A DNA stretch of 62,422 bases from an uncultured Acidobacteriota bacterium (lineage in GTDB: Bacteria > Acidobacteriota > Terriglobia > Terriglobales > CAINCZ01). Both the position numbers and the translations under genes were made by a program. The stretch is taken from contig CAINCZ010000123.1 in NCBI GenBank assembly GCA_903847195.1, forward strand, positions 1 to 62,422, in the 5' to 3' direction. Positions 36,789 to 45,726 of the stretch are shown here, piece by piece; position 1 is the stretch's first letter; every line of letters starts with the position of its first letter. Under the pieces are notes generated by a model that worked only from the letters and a program-made list of their open reading frames with translations, had not been told where the DNA came from and searched no databases.

Positions 36789-38009
36789 ATGGCGAAACAA
36801 GATTCCAACCTGCTGACCGCGATCGACCTGGGCAGCGCCAAGACGTGCGCGGTGGTGGCAGAGATTACCGAGACCGGCCTGCGCTACCGCGGCCACGGCA
36901 TCGCCGAGTCGCGCGGCACGCGCCGCGGCATGATCGTGGACATCGACAAGGTCGTGGCCAGCGTGCACCGCGCGGTGGAAGAGGCCGAGGGAATGATCGA
37001 GCGGCCGATCGAGCACGCGTCGGTGGGCGTGGGCGGACCCCACATTCGCGGCGTCGGTTCGCAGGGCGGCGTGCAGCTGGGTTCGCGTCCGCGCGAGATC
37101 ACCCGCGAGGACGTGCGCGGCGCGGTGGAAAAGGCGCGCAGCATTTCGCTGCCGGAGGACCGGCAGGCGCTGCACCTGCTTCCGCAGGAATACATCGTAG
37201 ACGAGCAGGGCGGCGTGCAGGACCCGCTGGGGATGGTGGGCAAGAAGCTCTCCGTGCGGGCGCACCTGGTGACGGCTTCGATCAGCGCCACGCAGAACAT
37301 CGTGACCGTGCTGAACAAGGCCGGCATCCACGTGGACGACACGGTGCTGGAGCCGCTGGCCTGCGCCGACGCGATCCTGCGCAGCGACGAGCGCGAGATG
37401 GGCGTGTGCCTGGTCGATATCGGCGCGGGTTCGACCGACCTGATCGTGCTGCATGAAGGCGCGGTGCAGCATACGGGATTTGTGCCCGTCGGCGGCGATC
37501 ACTTCAGCAACGACGTGGCGGTCGGCATGCGGACGCCGCTGGGCGCGGCCGACACGATCAAGCGGCAGTTCGGCTGTGCGGTGGTATTGCAGATTCCCGA
37601 ATCAACCGAGATCGAAGTGCCATCGGTGGGCGACCGGCCGTCGCGCATGATGCAGCAGCGGTTGCTGGGCGAGATCCTGGAACCGCGTGCCTGCGAACTG
37701 ATGGAGATGTTGCGCGACCACCTGCGGCAGGCGGGAGTGCTGGATTTGTGCGGTGCCGGACTGGTGCTGACCGGCGGCGGCGCGCGGCTGCCCGGGCTGG
37801 TGGATATTGTGGACCAGGTGTTTTGCAAACCGGGGCGCGTAGGCTATCCGGCGGCGATTGCCAAGCTGCCGGCCGACCTGGCGGCGCCTGAATATGCCAC
37901 CGCTATCGGCCTGCTGCTGTACGCGTATCGTTCGCGCATGGCCCGCAGTTCGCCCGATCAGAACGGAATCAAGAGCCGCCTGCGCGGCTTGTTTGCACGG
38001 AGCCGGTGA
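36789..38009 (+). CDS. ftsA: Cell division protein FtsA
   Basis: The 406-residue actin-fold ATPase tethers FtsZ to the membrane. N-terminal [15 protein letters not shown] is the phosphate-1 loop, followed by the FtsA-specific 1C domain ([11 protein letters not shown] region) and [10 protein letters not shown] (phosphate 2). [14 protein letters not shown] is the adenosine loop. The C-terminus ends in a short basic and hydrophobic helix (LRGLFARSR) that can serve as membrane anchor. Its stop overlaps the ftsZ start. Confidence 0.96.
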   Translation: MAKQDSNLLTAIDLGSAKTCAVVAEITETGLRYRGHGIAESRGTRRGMIVDIDKVVASVHRAVEEAEGMIERPIEHASVGVGGPHIRGVGSQGGVQLGSRPREITREDVRGAVEKARSISLPEDRQALHLLPQEYIVDEQGGVQDPLGMVGKKLSVRAHLVTASISATQNIVTVLNKAGIHVDDTVLEPLACADAILRSDEREMGVCLVDIGAGSTDLIVLHEGAVQHTGFVPVGGDHFSNDVAVGMRTPLGAADTIKRQFGCAVVLQIPESTEIEVPSVGDRPSRMMQQRLLGEILEPRACELMEMLRDHLRQAGVLDLCGAGLVLTGGGARLPGLVDIVDQVFCKPGRVGYPAAIAKLPADLAAPEYATAIGLLLYAYRSRMARSSPDQNGIKSRLRGLFARSR

Positions 38010-39340
38010 TGACAAACGACCATGAGTTGGATGGAAACGAAGACAACACGGGTGGAGCCCAGATGGCCGACGATATTCGCATTCAATTCAACGAGGACCC
38101 GCGCAACAACGCCAAGATCAAGGTGATCGGCGTGGGCGGCGGCGGCGGCAACGCCGTCAACCGCATGATCGATGCCGGCGTGGAGGGCGTGGACTTCGTG
38201 GTCGCCAACACCGACCTGCAGGCGCTGCGCATGTCGCGCGCCAAGGTGAAGATCCAGCTCGGCGTGAAGCTCACGAACGGTTTGGGCGCGGGCGCGAATC
38301 CTGACGTGGGGCGCAAGGGTGCGCTGGAAGACGCCGACAAAGTGATCGAGGCGCTGGAAGGCGCCGACATGGTTTTCGTCACCGCGGGACTGGGTGGCGG
38401 CACGGGCACGGGCGCGGCACCGATCATTGCCTCGCTGGCGAGCGAGATGGGCGCGTTGACGGTGGCGGTGGTCACCAAGCCCTTCAACTTCGAGGGCAAG
38501 CGCCGCATGATGCAGGCCGAGCGCGGCATGCAGGAGCTGATCGACTCGGTGGACACGACCATCGTGATCCCCAACGAGAAACTGCTGGCGGTGGCGCAGG
38601 ACGCGGGGTTCTTCGAGTCGTTCCGCGTGGCCGACGACATTCTGCGGCAGGCCGTGCAGGGCATTTCCGACATCATCACGATCCCCGGCATCATCAACCG
38701 CGACTTCGCCGACGTTAAGGCGATCATGGCGGGCATGGGCTACGCGGTCATGGGCACGGCAACGGCCAAGGGCGAGCGCCGCGCCATTGAAGCGGCCCAG
38801 CGCGCGATTGCCTCGCCGCTGCTGGAAGCGGGAGCGATTGACGGAGCGCGCGGCATCCTGATCAACATCACGGGATCGAGTTCGCTGCGGCTGGCCGAGG
38901 TGAACGAGGCTTCGACGATCATCCAGAACGCGGCCCACGAGGACGCGAATATCATCTTCGGCGCCGTGCTGGACGAGAAGATGAAGGACGAGGTGAAGAT
39001 TACGGTGATCGCCACCGGCTTCCAGCAGCCGGTGCGGCACGAGCGCAGCGTTTCGACGGCGGCGGCGGCACTGCAGCAGGCGCGTACGGCGGCGGTGTAC
39101 GAGCGGTCGGAACCACTGGTGCGGCCGCGGCGGGAGGCTCCGCCGATGGACGCGGCGTTGGATGATGATTTCGAGTCGAGCGCCCGGCTGGTTGAGCCGC
39201 CACCGGCTGCCGGGCAGGCGCAGCAGCGGGCGGAGACGCCAGTGCACGACCTGCGCACGGTAACGACGAACAACTACGGCGAGGATGACCTGGACGTGCC
39301 TGCGTTCATCCGCAAGCGGCAGGCGCCCCCGCAGGAGTAG
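38009..39340 (+). CDS. ftsZ: Cell division protein FtsZ
   Basis: The 443-residue tubulin-like GTPase forms the Z ring. The GTP loop [11 protein letters not shown] is at about 128-138, with NRDFADV and the T7 loop region after it. A long variable linker follows, and the C-terminal conserved peptide DVPAFIRKR binds FtsA. The ATG at 38009 overlaps the ftsA stop (TGATG). A later ATG at 38063 (MADDIRIQF) has GGTGGAG before it and would remove a 18-residue acidic N-terminus; both starts are possible. A strong terminator follows. Confidence 0.97.
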   Translation: MTNDHELDGNEDNTGGAQMADDIRIQFNEDPRNNAKIKVIGVGGGGGNAVNRMIDAGVEGVDFVVANTDLQALRMSRAKVKIQLGVKLTNGLGAGANPDVGRKGALEDADKVIEALEGADMVFVTAGLGGGTGTGAAPIIASLASEMGALTVAVVTKPFNFEGKRRMMQAERGMQELIDSVDTTIVIPNEKLLAVAQDAGFFESFRVADDILRQAVQGISDIITIPGIINRDFADVKAIMAGMGYAVMGTATAKGERRAIEAAQRAIASPLLEAGAIDGARGILINITGSSSLRLAEVNEASTIIQNAAHEDANIIFGAVLDEKMKDEVKITVIATGFQQPVRHERSVSTAAAALQQARTAAVYERSEPLVRPRREAPPMDAALDDDFESSARLVEPPPAAGQAQQRAETPVHDLRTVTTNNYGEDDLDVPAFIRKRQAPPQE

Positions 39341-39368
39341 AGTTGCCTCACAATTCGAGGGAAGAGAA

Positions 39369-39404
39369 AGCGAGGGCGGCCAGATGGCCGCCCTCGCTGT
39401 TGTG
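39369..39404 (+). terminator. Strong intrinsic terminator after ftsZ (bidirectional)
   Basis: The perfect 14-bp stem AGCGAGGGCGGCCA-GA-TGGCCGCCCTCGCT (39369-39398) is followed by GTTGTGTT. It ends the plus-strand dcw half and can also end the convergent S9 peptidase transcript. Confidence 0.88.
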
Positions 39405-39432
39405 TTGGCTCGCGTACTCGCGCTTCCCTTGC

Positions 39433-41697
39433 CTACGGCTGCGGGGCAGGCGCTGCCTTCAGGTAGGTCTCAAAGTGTTCAAGGATGCGGTTGAACAGGT
39501 GCGTGCGGGTGCCCGCACCGGCGATGCCGTGCGTCTTGCGCGGATAGAGTTGCAGGTCGAACTGCTTGCCCGCGTTGATCATGGCATTGATCATCTGCAC
39601 CGTGTTCTGCAGGTGGACATTGTCGTCGCTGGTGCCGTGCACTTCGAGCACGCGGCCCTTCAGGTCCTTGGCGTTGTTGACCGGTGAGCTGTTGCGATAG
39701 GCCTGCTGGTTGTCGCGCGGCAGTCCCATGTAGCGCTCGGTGTAGATGGAGTCGTAGTCGCGCCAGTCGGTGACGGGAGCGACGGCGACGCCGGCCTTGA
39801 TGCGGCTGGAGTGCGTCATGGCATAGAGCGTCATGTAGCCGCCATAGCTCCATCCCCACCAGCCGATGCGGTTGGCGTCGAGCTGCGGGTAGCGCTCGAC
39901 CAACTGGTCTACGGCGGCCAGCTGATCGGCGAGTTCGACTTCGCCGAAGTTCCGCCGCGAGGCCGACTGGAAGGCGCGGCCGCGCCCGGCGGTTCCGCGA
40001 TTGTCGACGTGCAGCACGGCAAAGCCACGCCGCAGGAGAATCTGGTCGAACAGTGCGTTGGCCCCCCCCCAGGCTTTCATCACGACCTGCGCGCCCGGTC
40101 CGCCGTAAGGATTGACGATGAGCGGGATAGCCGCCTTCTCCTTGGACTTGAACGGCATCAGCAGCGTGGCGTAAAGCCGGGTTGTACGGTCGGCGGCAAT
40201 CAGTTCAAAGGGGCGGGGCACGTAGAAGCCGTATTCGACCAGGCTGCGCGCCTGCCAGAAGGGCGAGCAGTCGCCCTCGACCTTGCACAGCGAGAGCGAA
40301 GGCGGACGGGCGGTGTTGCTGAACGAGTCGACGTAGTGGGCGGACCCGGGGGCGAAGCTCGCCTCATGCACTCCGGAGGCCAGCGTGTGCTGCTTGAGGC
40401 CCGTGCCGTCGAGCCGGATGCTCAACAGCTGGCGCTCGCGCGGTTCAGGGACGGGTCCCGTATCGACGACATTGGAGACGGTGGCGGTGAAGTAAATCGT
40501 CTGGTCGCTGACGGCGTTGAGGCGGGTGACTTCGAAGTTGCCCTGGGTGAGCTGGCGTTCGAGTTTGGCCTCGGCCGCGAGCGGGTCACCGGCGTTGAAG
40601 CTGTAGAGATACAGATGGGTGTGGCCGTCGCGCCAGCTGGGCCAGGCGAAGCGGCCGTCGCCGAGCAGGCGGAACATATCGCTGACGGGCACCCAGGCGT
40701 CGGGCTGCGACTCGGTGAGCACCTTGCGGGCGTTGCCGTTGTGGACGTCAACGAACCAGAGTTCGAGCTTGTCCTGCGCGCGGTTGAGCAGTTGGACCCA
40801 TATGACGCCGGGACGCACCCAGCCGAAGCGCGGGATGTACTCGCGGTCGGCGGGCTGGCCGACGTTGATCCACTTGACGCCGCCGCCGGTGGCCTTGACG
40901 ACGCCCAGGCGCACCTGCGGGTTGGGATCGCCGGCCTTGGGATACTTCTGCTGGTCAACCGGGGCTTCCAGCGGGATCCAGTCCACGATGGGGTGGCCGG
41001 GTACCTGCTTTTCGTTCATCTCGAGAAAAGCGATCTGCGAGCTGTCGGGCGACCAGAAGTAATTGGAGCGAACGGAAAGCTCTTCTGCATAAACCCAGTC
41101 GACTTCGCCGTTGAGCAGGTCGTCGCTGCCGGTCTTCGTCAGCTGCTTTTCTTTGCCGCCCGAGAGCGGAATCGTGTAGAGATCGTGCTTGCGGGTGAAA
41201 GCCAGCAGCTTGCCGTCGGGCGAGATGTTGGGATCGCCGGCGGGGTCGGCAGCGGAGGTGAGCTGCGTGGCCTTGCCGTCGGCGAGCGAGTACAGCCAGA
41301 GCTGCCCGCGCGAACGGAAGAGCAGGCGGGCGGAGTCGGGCGCCCACTGATAGCCTGCCACGGAGTAGCGCATCATGCGCTCGCGCTCGCGGTCGTTGGC
41401 GGCGCCGCCGGCAGGGGGCGCCAGCGAGGCCAGCTTCTCTTCGCTGACGAGCACGGCAGGCTTGCCGCCGCCGGCCTCGACGAAGTAAAGCGCGCCGTGT
41501 TCGCCGGGATCGTCGCGCTGGACGAAGCTGATGCGCTTGCCGTCGGGGCTCCAGCGCACGGTCTCAGGGGCGCGGCCGGTGAGTCCACCGTCGGCGAAGA
41601 TGCTCTCGATCGTGAGTTGCTTCGGGCTCTGCGCCGCGAGGGGCAGAGTCCATACGAACAGGCAAAGCAGACATAACAGTAACCAGGCGCGTTTCAT
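39433..41697 (-). CDS. Secreted dipeptidyl peptidase IV-like S9 peptidase
   Basis: The 754-residue protein has a signal peptide (1-22), a DPP-IV N-terminal beta-propeller and an alpha/beta hydrolase domain. The catalytic serine is S617 (GWSYGGYM), the aspartate lies in GTSDDNVH, and the histidine is H723 (KTHGI). The DWVYAEE segment carries the double-Glu motif that binds the substrate N-terminus in true DPP-IV enzymes, so removal of X-Pro or X-Ala dipeptides is likely. AGGAGAGG precedes the ATG at 41697, which is therefore preferred over an in-frame TTG at 41709. It sits as an insert between the two dcw halves. Confidence 0.93.
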   Translation of the reverse strand: MKRAWLLLCLLCLFVWTLPLAAQSPKQLTIESIFADGGLTGRAPETVRWSPDGKRISFVQRDDPGEHGALYFVEAGGGKPAVLVSEEKLASLAPPAGGAANDRERERMMRYSVAGYQWAPDSARLLFRSRGQLWLYSLADGKATQLTSAADPAGDPNISPDGKLLAFTRKHDLYTIPLSGGKEKQLTKTGSDDLLNGEVDWVYAEELSVRSNYFWSPDSSQIAFLEMNEKQVPGHPIVDWIPLEAPVDQQKYPKAGDPNPQVRLGVVKATGGGVKWINVGQPADREYIPRFGWVRPGVIWVQLLNRAQDKLELWFVDVHNGNARKVLTESQPDAWVPVSDMFRLLGDGRFAWPSWRDGHTHLYLYSFNAGDPLAAEAKLERQLTQGNFEVTRLNAVSDQTIYFTATVSNVVDTGPVPEPRERQLLSIRLDGTGLKQHTLASGVHEASFAPGSAHYVDSFSNTARPPSLSLCKVEGDCSPFWQARSLVEYGFYVPRPFELIAADRTTRLYATLLMPFKSKEKAAIPLIVNPYGGPGAQVVMKAWGGANALFDQILLRRGFAVLHVDNRGTAGRGRAFQSASRRNFGEVELADQLAAVDQLVERYPQLDANRIGWWGWSYGGYMTLYAMTHSSRIKAGVAVAPVTDWRDYDSIYTERYMGLPRDNQQAYRNSSPVNNAKDLKGRVLEVHGTSDDNVHLQNTVQMINAMINAGKQFDLQLYPRKTHGIAGAGTRTHLFNRILEHFETYLKAAPAPQP

Positions 41698-41941
41698 GCC
41701 TCTCCTCAACTACCCTGAAACGCGCAGTTTAACAAAAACAGGGGCGGCTCGTTAATGGGGTAGTGTGCGCCAGATGCGGGCGGCCTGGAAGAGCGCGTCA
41801 AGAACGCCCAGGCAGCAGTGGACACTGGGCTGTTCTCGGTGGTGCGGGCGGCCGGCAGGCTCAATCCGGCGAAGGTCTTAATCAGGCGGACGCTGCGTAA
41901 CCCTGCCGGGGGTGCGTGTTACAATCGGCGCAGAGCCGCCC

Positions 41942-42721
41942 ATGCATCCGGACGTAGAAAGACTACTGAAGCTGGACCAGATCGACCGCGAACTCGCGCG
42001 CCTGCGAGCCGAGGTTGCCGCCCTGCCCCTGCGCGTGGCCGAGATTGAGGCCAAGCTGGCCGGCGTCACCGGCCAGATCGAGGGCGTTCGCAAGGGCCTG
42101 AAGGACATTGAGGTGGCGCGGCGCAAGCACGAAGGCGAAATCTCGACGCTGCGGCAAAAAATTTCGAAGTACCGCGACCAACTGCTGTCGGTCAAGACGA
42201 ATACGGAATACTCGGCGCTCAACAAGGAAATCCAGTACACGGAAAAAGAGATTTCGCGCATCGAGGACAAAATCCTCGAAGGCATGCTCGAGGTCGAAGC
42301 GCGCGACGCGCAACTGAAGAAGCTGGAAGCCGAACAGAAGCAGCAGCAGGCCGAGATCGAGCGCCAGAAGCGGGATGCGCAGGCGCGCACCGCCGAAGAC
42401 CAGGCAGCCCTGGCGCAGCTGGCGCCCGAGCGCGCAGAGCTGCGCAAGGCGATCGACCAGAGCGTGCTGCAGCAGTACGACCGGGTGCTGAAGACGCGCG
42501 GCAGCGGCATAGCCGAGGCGCGCGGCCAGTATTGCCAGACCTGCCACGTGATGATGCGTCCGCAGGTGTTCCAGGACGTGATGATCGGCGAGCGCGCGGT
42601 AACCTGCGACTCGTGCGGTCGGATTTTCTTCTACGTGCCCCCGGAACCGGCAGCGGCGCCGGAGAGTCCCACGCCATCGGCCGAGCCTGCTTCGGCGGCC
42701 GAGGTCACTGACCCCTCTTGA
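41942..42721 (+). CDS. Coiled-coil zinc-ribbon protein (DUF164/CT398 type)
   Basis: The 259-residue protein has a long antiparallel coiled coil (about 5-190) ended by a C4 zinc ribbon (CQTC...CDSC, about 197-226) and an Ala/Pro/Glu-rich tail. The family is widespread and has been linked to flagellar or secretion proteins in a few species and suggested to bind nucleic acid elsewhere. Its role here is unknown. TACAAT ends 17 nt before the ATG, consistent with a short leader. Its TGA overlaps the TTG start of the methyltransferase gene (TTGA), implying coupled translation. Confidence 0.88.
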   Translation: MHPDVERLLKLDQIDRELARLRAEVAALPLRVAEIEAKLAGVTGQIEGVRKGLKDIEVARRKHEGEISTLRQKISKYRDQLLSVKTNTEYSALNKEIQYTEKEISRIEDKILEGMLEVEARDAQLKKLEAEQKQQQAEIERQKRDAQARTAEDQAALAQLAPERAELRKAIDQSVLQQYDRVLKTRGSGIAEARGQYCQTCHVMMRPQVFQDVMIGERAVTCDSCGRIFFYVPPEPAAAPESPTPSAEPASAAEVTDPS

Positions 42722-43911
42722 AAAAAACCACACGCAGTGCCCGCCCAAGCGGGACCGTTGTCGTCTCGACGCGCGGAGCAGACCGCGTGCACTCCGGGCA
42801 TCCGTGGGTCTATCGCTCCGACGTAATCTCTGCCCTCGATGTAGCGCCCGGCGCTTGCGCCGTCGTCACCGAGGCGAACGGCAAGCCGCTGGGCACGGCG
42901 CTCTACAGCACGTCGTCCGAGATTGCCGTGCGCATGATCAGCGACAAGCCGGTGGACGACCTGGCAGCGCTGCTGCGCGCCAGGATCGCGGCTGCTGCTG
43001 CCTATCGCGAGCGCATCGTGGAGCAGAGCGACGCCTATCGCGTCGTCTTCAGCGAAGCCGATTTTTTGCCGGGCCTGATCGTGGACCGCTATCACGACCT
43101 GCTCTCCCTCCAGATCTTGACCCAGGCGATGGACCAGGAGGCGGTACGTGCGGTGGTGCTCAAGGAACTGACGGAGCGGTTCCAGCCGGCGGGAATCATC
43201 GAGCGGGTGGACGAGCGTATCCGGCAACTGGAGCAGCTGCCGCCGCGAGCTTCGGGGCTGCTGGCGGGCGCAAAGTCGGCGACGACTTTCACCATGAACG
43301 GCGTACGCTTCCAGCACGACGGGATGGCGGGACAGAAGACCGGGGCATTTCTGGACCAGCGGGAAAACTACGCGGCGGCGACGCGCTTTGCGCGCGGCGA
43401 GGCGCTCGACTGCTTCTGCTACCAGGGCGGCTTTGCGCTGCACCTGGCCGCGGTTTGCGAGCGGGTGACCGGCGTGGACAGCTCGCGCACGGCGCTGGAA
43501 AGCGCCGACGATAACGCCCGGCTGAACGGCCGCGAGATCGAGTGGATTGAGGCCAACGCCTTCGACCTGTTGCGTGAGTACTCCTCATCGGGGCGGCAAT
43601 ATGACACGGTGGTACTGGATCCGCCGGCCTTTGCCAAATCGCGGCGCGCGCTGGATACGGCGCTGCGCGGGTACAAGGAACTCAACCTGCGCGCCCTGAA
43701 GATGCTGCGGCCGGGCGGAACGCTCGTGACCTGTTCTTGTTCGTATCACGTGGGTCCGGGCGAATTCATGGAGATGCTGCGCGCCGCGGCGGCCGATGCC
43801 CGGCGGCCGGTAAGGATTCTCGCCAACCGGACCCAGTCAGCCGACCATCCGGTGCTGCTGGCGGTTCCCGAGACGCAATACCTGAAATGTGCCATCGCGT
43901 CTGTAACTTAG
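42718..43911 (+). CDS. rlmI: RlmI-like 23S rRNA (cytosine-5) methyltransferase
   Basis: The 397-residue protein has an N-terminal PUA-like domain (STRGADRVHSGHPWVYRSD), a central EEHEE-like domain and a Rossmann methyltransferase domain. It carries the conserved DPPAFAKS loop, RGYKELNLRAL, and the CSCSYH cysteine motif used by m5C enzymes. The late ADHPVL segment is also an RlmI hallmark. E. coli RlmI methylates C1962 of 23S rRNA. The start is a TTG overlapping the upstream stop (TTGA). No other in-frame start preserves the PUA domain. Confidence 0.87.
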   Translation: MKKTTRSARPSGTVVVSTRGADRVHSGHPWVYRSDVISALDVAPGACAVVTEANGKPLGTALYSTSSEIAVRMISDKPVDDLAALLRARIAAAAAYRERIVEQSDAYRVVFSEADFLPGLIVDRYHDLLSLQILTQAMDQEAVRAVVLKELTERFQPAGIIERVDERIRQLEQLPPRASGLLAGAKSATTFTMNGVRFQHDGMAGQKTGAFLDQRENYAAATRFARGEALDCFCYQGGFALHLAAVCERVTGVDSSRTALESADDNARLNGREIEWIEANAFDLLREYSSSGRQYDTVVLDPPAFAKSRRALDTALRGYKELNLRALKMLRPGGTLVTCSCSYHVGPGEFMEMLRAAAADARRPVRILANRTQSADHPVLLAVPETQYLKCAIASVT

Positions 43912-44139
43912 ACGGCCCCGGCAATCCTGCTTAGTACCGCGAACCGGGCAACAGATTCGCGCCCAAACCGCGCGGAATCCTTCCTTCTTCAGGGATACTT
44001 GAATCCCGTTTTGAAGTTCTCTGGAAATTGCCTCCGCCTTATTGGGAATGTCGCGGCAAGAGCAAAGTGGTTTGCCGTAGATTGTTCGCCGGACAGGTTA
44101 AAATAGCGCTGTTCCGCATAAACACCTGATTGTGACCCC

Positions 44140-44667
44140 ATGGAGCATGAATCACAGAAGCTCGAGCCGCTTGTGACGCCGGAGAGCGACCGGACATCCT
44201 TGGTCCGCATCTGGTCTCCGATGGACTATCCCCTGCCGTCTGCAATCGGCCTGGGCCTGTTGATCTTCCTGGTGAGCTTGGCGCTGGACCTGAGCCTGAT
44301 TCGGGCTCGCTGGACCGGCCCCTACGGTACCGCCTTCCTCTCGGACTCTCTGCTCGGAATCGTCGCCTTTGTGCTGCTGTACCGCATCTTCTGCCTGGGC
44401 CAACAGCGGCGGCGGCAGGTGCTGGAGCGGCTGGAGAGCATCGACGAGATGAATCACCACGTGCGGAATGCGCTGCAGGTGATTTCGTTCAACGCGCGCG
44501 CGTCTTCCAATGAAGCGCAGTTGACCGAGATCAAGGAAGCGGTGCAGCGGATCAGCTGGACGCTGAAGGTGGTGCTGCCGAAGCTGGAGCCGGAGTTCCG
44601 CCCGCTGGAAGGCTCGGCCCGCGAGCGCATGCCCAAGTCACACACCGCGGAACAGCCCGGCGACTAA
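44140..44667 (+). CDS. Two-helix membrane protein with orphan histidine-kinase dimerisation motif
   Basis: The 175-residue protein has two membrane helices (about 32-52 and 65-88). A cytoplasmic helix follows with the H-box-like segment DEMNHHVRNALQVIS (about 105-119), typical of HisKA_2/LytS-type phosphoacceptor regions, then a second helix (EAVQRISWTLK). There is no HATPase domain and the protein ends about 40 residues later, so it cannot phosphorylate itself. It may be a phosphotransfer partner or a truncated kinase. The gene is alone, with an AT-richer upstream region (44090-44125). Confidence 0.6.
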   Translation: MEHESQKLEPLVTPESDRTSLVRIWSPMDYPLPSAIGLGLLIFLVSLALDLSLIRARWTGPYGTAFLSDSLLGIVAFVLLYRIFCLGQQRRRQVLERLESIDEMNHHVRNALQVISFNARASSNEAQLTEIKEAVQRISWTLKVVLPKLEPEFRPLEGSARERMPKSHTAEQPGD

Positions 44668-44716
44668 GCGCCGCCGGTTCGAACGGAAATCTCAAGCAAA
44701 CATTCTGGAAAAAGTA

Positions 44717-45616
44717 TCAGGCCTTCGGCTCGGGCTTGCGCCGCACGACGCGCGCGGTCTGGCGCACCGGCAGAGAAGCGGAACGCGGCGGGGTAACCTG
44801 CACGTGCGACTTGTTGTCGATGGCCACGAAGGAGAGTTCGCGGGCGGCCAGCAGCGCCTTGACGGCGTCGTTGACCTTGGAGCGGGGGACCAGGTGTCCG
44901 AAGAAATCGGCAACCTCGCTCGGCTCGGCGGCGACCACGCAGTCGAGATATTTCGAGACGAGCGCCGAGAGCGCCTCGGGCATCGACACCTGCACGCCCT
45001 CGCGCACGGCCTCAGGCGCCCAGCGATAGAGCACGTCCCAGAAAGCTCCCTCGTCCTGGTTGTAGTCAACGCGGGTAATGCGCAGGCGCGCCCATAGTTC
45101 GCCGAGCGAGCGGTCGAGCGCGGAGTCGGAAGACGTGCCGCCGAGAATCTCGCGCAGCTTGGCCTTGCTGACGGGACCGTGCTTGCGGATGAGTTCGTGG
45201 ACGTCCTGCGCCATCGGCGAGTATCCCGTGCGGCCGGTGGAGGTCGGCATATGGCGCGGGTCGCGGTCGCCCACCAGTCCGTAGAAATAGGGAAACACGC
45301 TGGCGGAAACGAGAAAAATGTTGTCGCCAAACAAACGTGCCTCGAAGGCGGCCTTTTGGCGCAGCAGGCGGACCATGAGGTCGATGGCCTGCTGGGCGCG
45401 CGGGTCGGTGAAGGCGCGCTGCGCCGTGGGCAGGCGGTCTTCAGACCCGACAAAGGCACCGATAAACGTGGGCACGAGCACCGGCTGGCGCTCGGGGTAC
45501 ATCAGGCAGAAGCCTACGCTGTCGATAAACGCATGGGCCTCTTCGATGGTTTGGAGGGGCTGTCCCGTCAGGCGCCATTTCTCGCGCCGAAGCTGCTGGA
45601 GATCTAATTCACTCAT
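44717..45616 (-). CDS. AlkZ-related winged-helix protein
   Basis: The 299-residue protein has an N-terminal domain with FIDSVGFCLMYP. A central winged-helix region (about 130-185, HELIRKHGPVSKAKLREIL) and a C-terminal basic tail follow. The pattern of a helix-turn-helix next to a substrate-pocket domain resembles AlkZ/YcaQ-type DNA glycosylase relatives, but the glycosylase active-site Gln-x-Gln motif is not seen. So this is at best a relative with an unknown role. It lies 110 nt upstream of the mutL stop on the same strand, downstream of a terminator. Confidence 0.6.
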   Translation of the reverse strand: MSELDLQQLRREKWRLTGQPLQTIEEAHAFIDSVGFCLMYPERQPVLVPTFIGAFVGSEDRLPTAQRAFTDPRAQQAIDLMVRLLRQKAAFEARLFGDNIFLVSASVFPYFYGLVGDRDPRHMPTSTGRTGYSPMAQDVHELIRKHGPVSKAKLREILGGTSSDSALDRSLGELWARLRITRVDYNQDEGAFWDVLYRWAPEAVREGVQVSMPEALSALVSKYLDCVVAAEPSEVADFFGHLVPRSKVNDAVKALLAARELSFVAIDNKSHVQVTPPRSASLPVRQTARVVRRKPEPKA

Positions 45617-45664
45617 GCTGAAACTTGGTCCTTCTCTGTGGCCGGGGTTTCACCTCAGCGGGCG

Positions 45665-45705
45665 CAAAAAAACGAAACTTGCCAGGAGCCCCGGGCTCGT
45701 CCTGG
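45665..45705 (-). terminator. Intrinsic terminator of mutL
   Basis: On the minus strand an imperfect hairpin CCAGG-ACG-AGCC...GGCT-CCTGG is followed by CAAGTTTCG and seven T residues. Confidence 0.7.
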
Positions 45706-45726
45706 CCTGGCCGCAACCGCATAGGG

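Noticed and set aside
44660..44700. tRNA-like GGTTCGAAC segment
   Set aside because: There is no acceptor, D or anticodon arm around it; no tRNA was found in the window.
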